A stretch of 14,694 bases of DNA from Clostridiales bacterium UBA1777. Its GTDB lineage: Bacteria; Bacillota; Clostridia; Oscillospirales; Oscillospiraceae. The notes under the pieces are model-generated. The model saw only the letters and a program-made list of their open reading frames with translations, had not been told where the DNA came from and did no database searches. Of the stretch, positions 14,682-14,694 are shown piece after piece. The stretch is from positions 1 to 14,694 of the forward strand of contig DCGN01000013.1 of the NCBI GenBank assembly GCA_002315275.1, given 5' to 3'. The position numbers and the translations under genes are program-made. Position 1 is the first letter of the stretch; each line of letters starts with the position of its first letter.

Positions 14682-14694
14682 CTGTTTTTTATTA

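Overview
The window looks like a chromosomal segment of a Gram-positive anaerobe of the Clostridia (Bacillota). The grounds are the AGGAGG-type ribosome binding sites, clean sigma-A promoters (six, all with 17-bp spacers), a lipoprotein-type ABC transporter, moderately high GC in coding DNA with AT-rich intergenic regions, and an 821-residue fused E1. The exact genus cannot be told from the sequence. No mobile element, CRISPR array, tRNA or rRNA was seen, and no gene-free stretch exceeds 300 bases.

Region by region: (1) 70-3395, plus strand, a two-gene operon for a polar amino acid ABC importer. The first protein fuses a lipoprotein signal, tandem substrate-binding lobes in an unusual order, and the membrane permease. 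The second is the ATPase, with an extra C-terminal domain resembling a degenerate RsbW/GHKL ATPase fold. A hairpin at 3400-3435 closes the operon. (2) 3454-6032, a lactate permease gene (minus) and an AraC-family regulator gene (plus) transcribed divergently from promoters whose -35 boxes abut inside a small palindrome. (3) 6085-6906, minus, a protein of unknown function with an N-terminal zinc-ribbon-like Cys motif and its own strong promoter. (4) 7028-8512, minus, a CstA-family transporter. (5) 8717-9307, plus, an LUD-domain (LutC/YkgG-like) protein. (6) 9386-14565, minus, a three-gene operon for a 2-oxo acid dehydrogenase complex, most likely pyruvate dehydrogenase, in the order E2, E3, fused E1 alpha-beta.

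The genes from 3454 to 14565 read as a C3-acid island: lactate uptake (LctP), possible pyruvate or peptide uptake (CstA), an LUD protein of the lactate-utilisation family, and a complex that converts pyruvate to acetyl-CoA. That connection rests on gene content, not on a demonstrated shared regulator. The pyruvate specificity of the complex is also inferred from context, since acetoin or branched-chain 2-oxo acid dehydrogenases share the same folds.

The most unusual things here are the rearranged binding-protein lobes, the GHKL-like tail on the ABC ATPase, the compact divergent lctP/araC control region, and the cluster of ATGTTAW heptamers around the promoter of the dehydrogenase operon.
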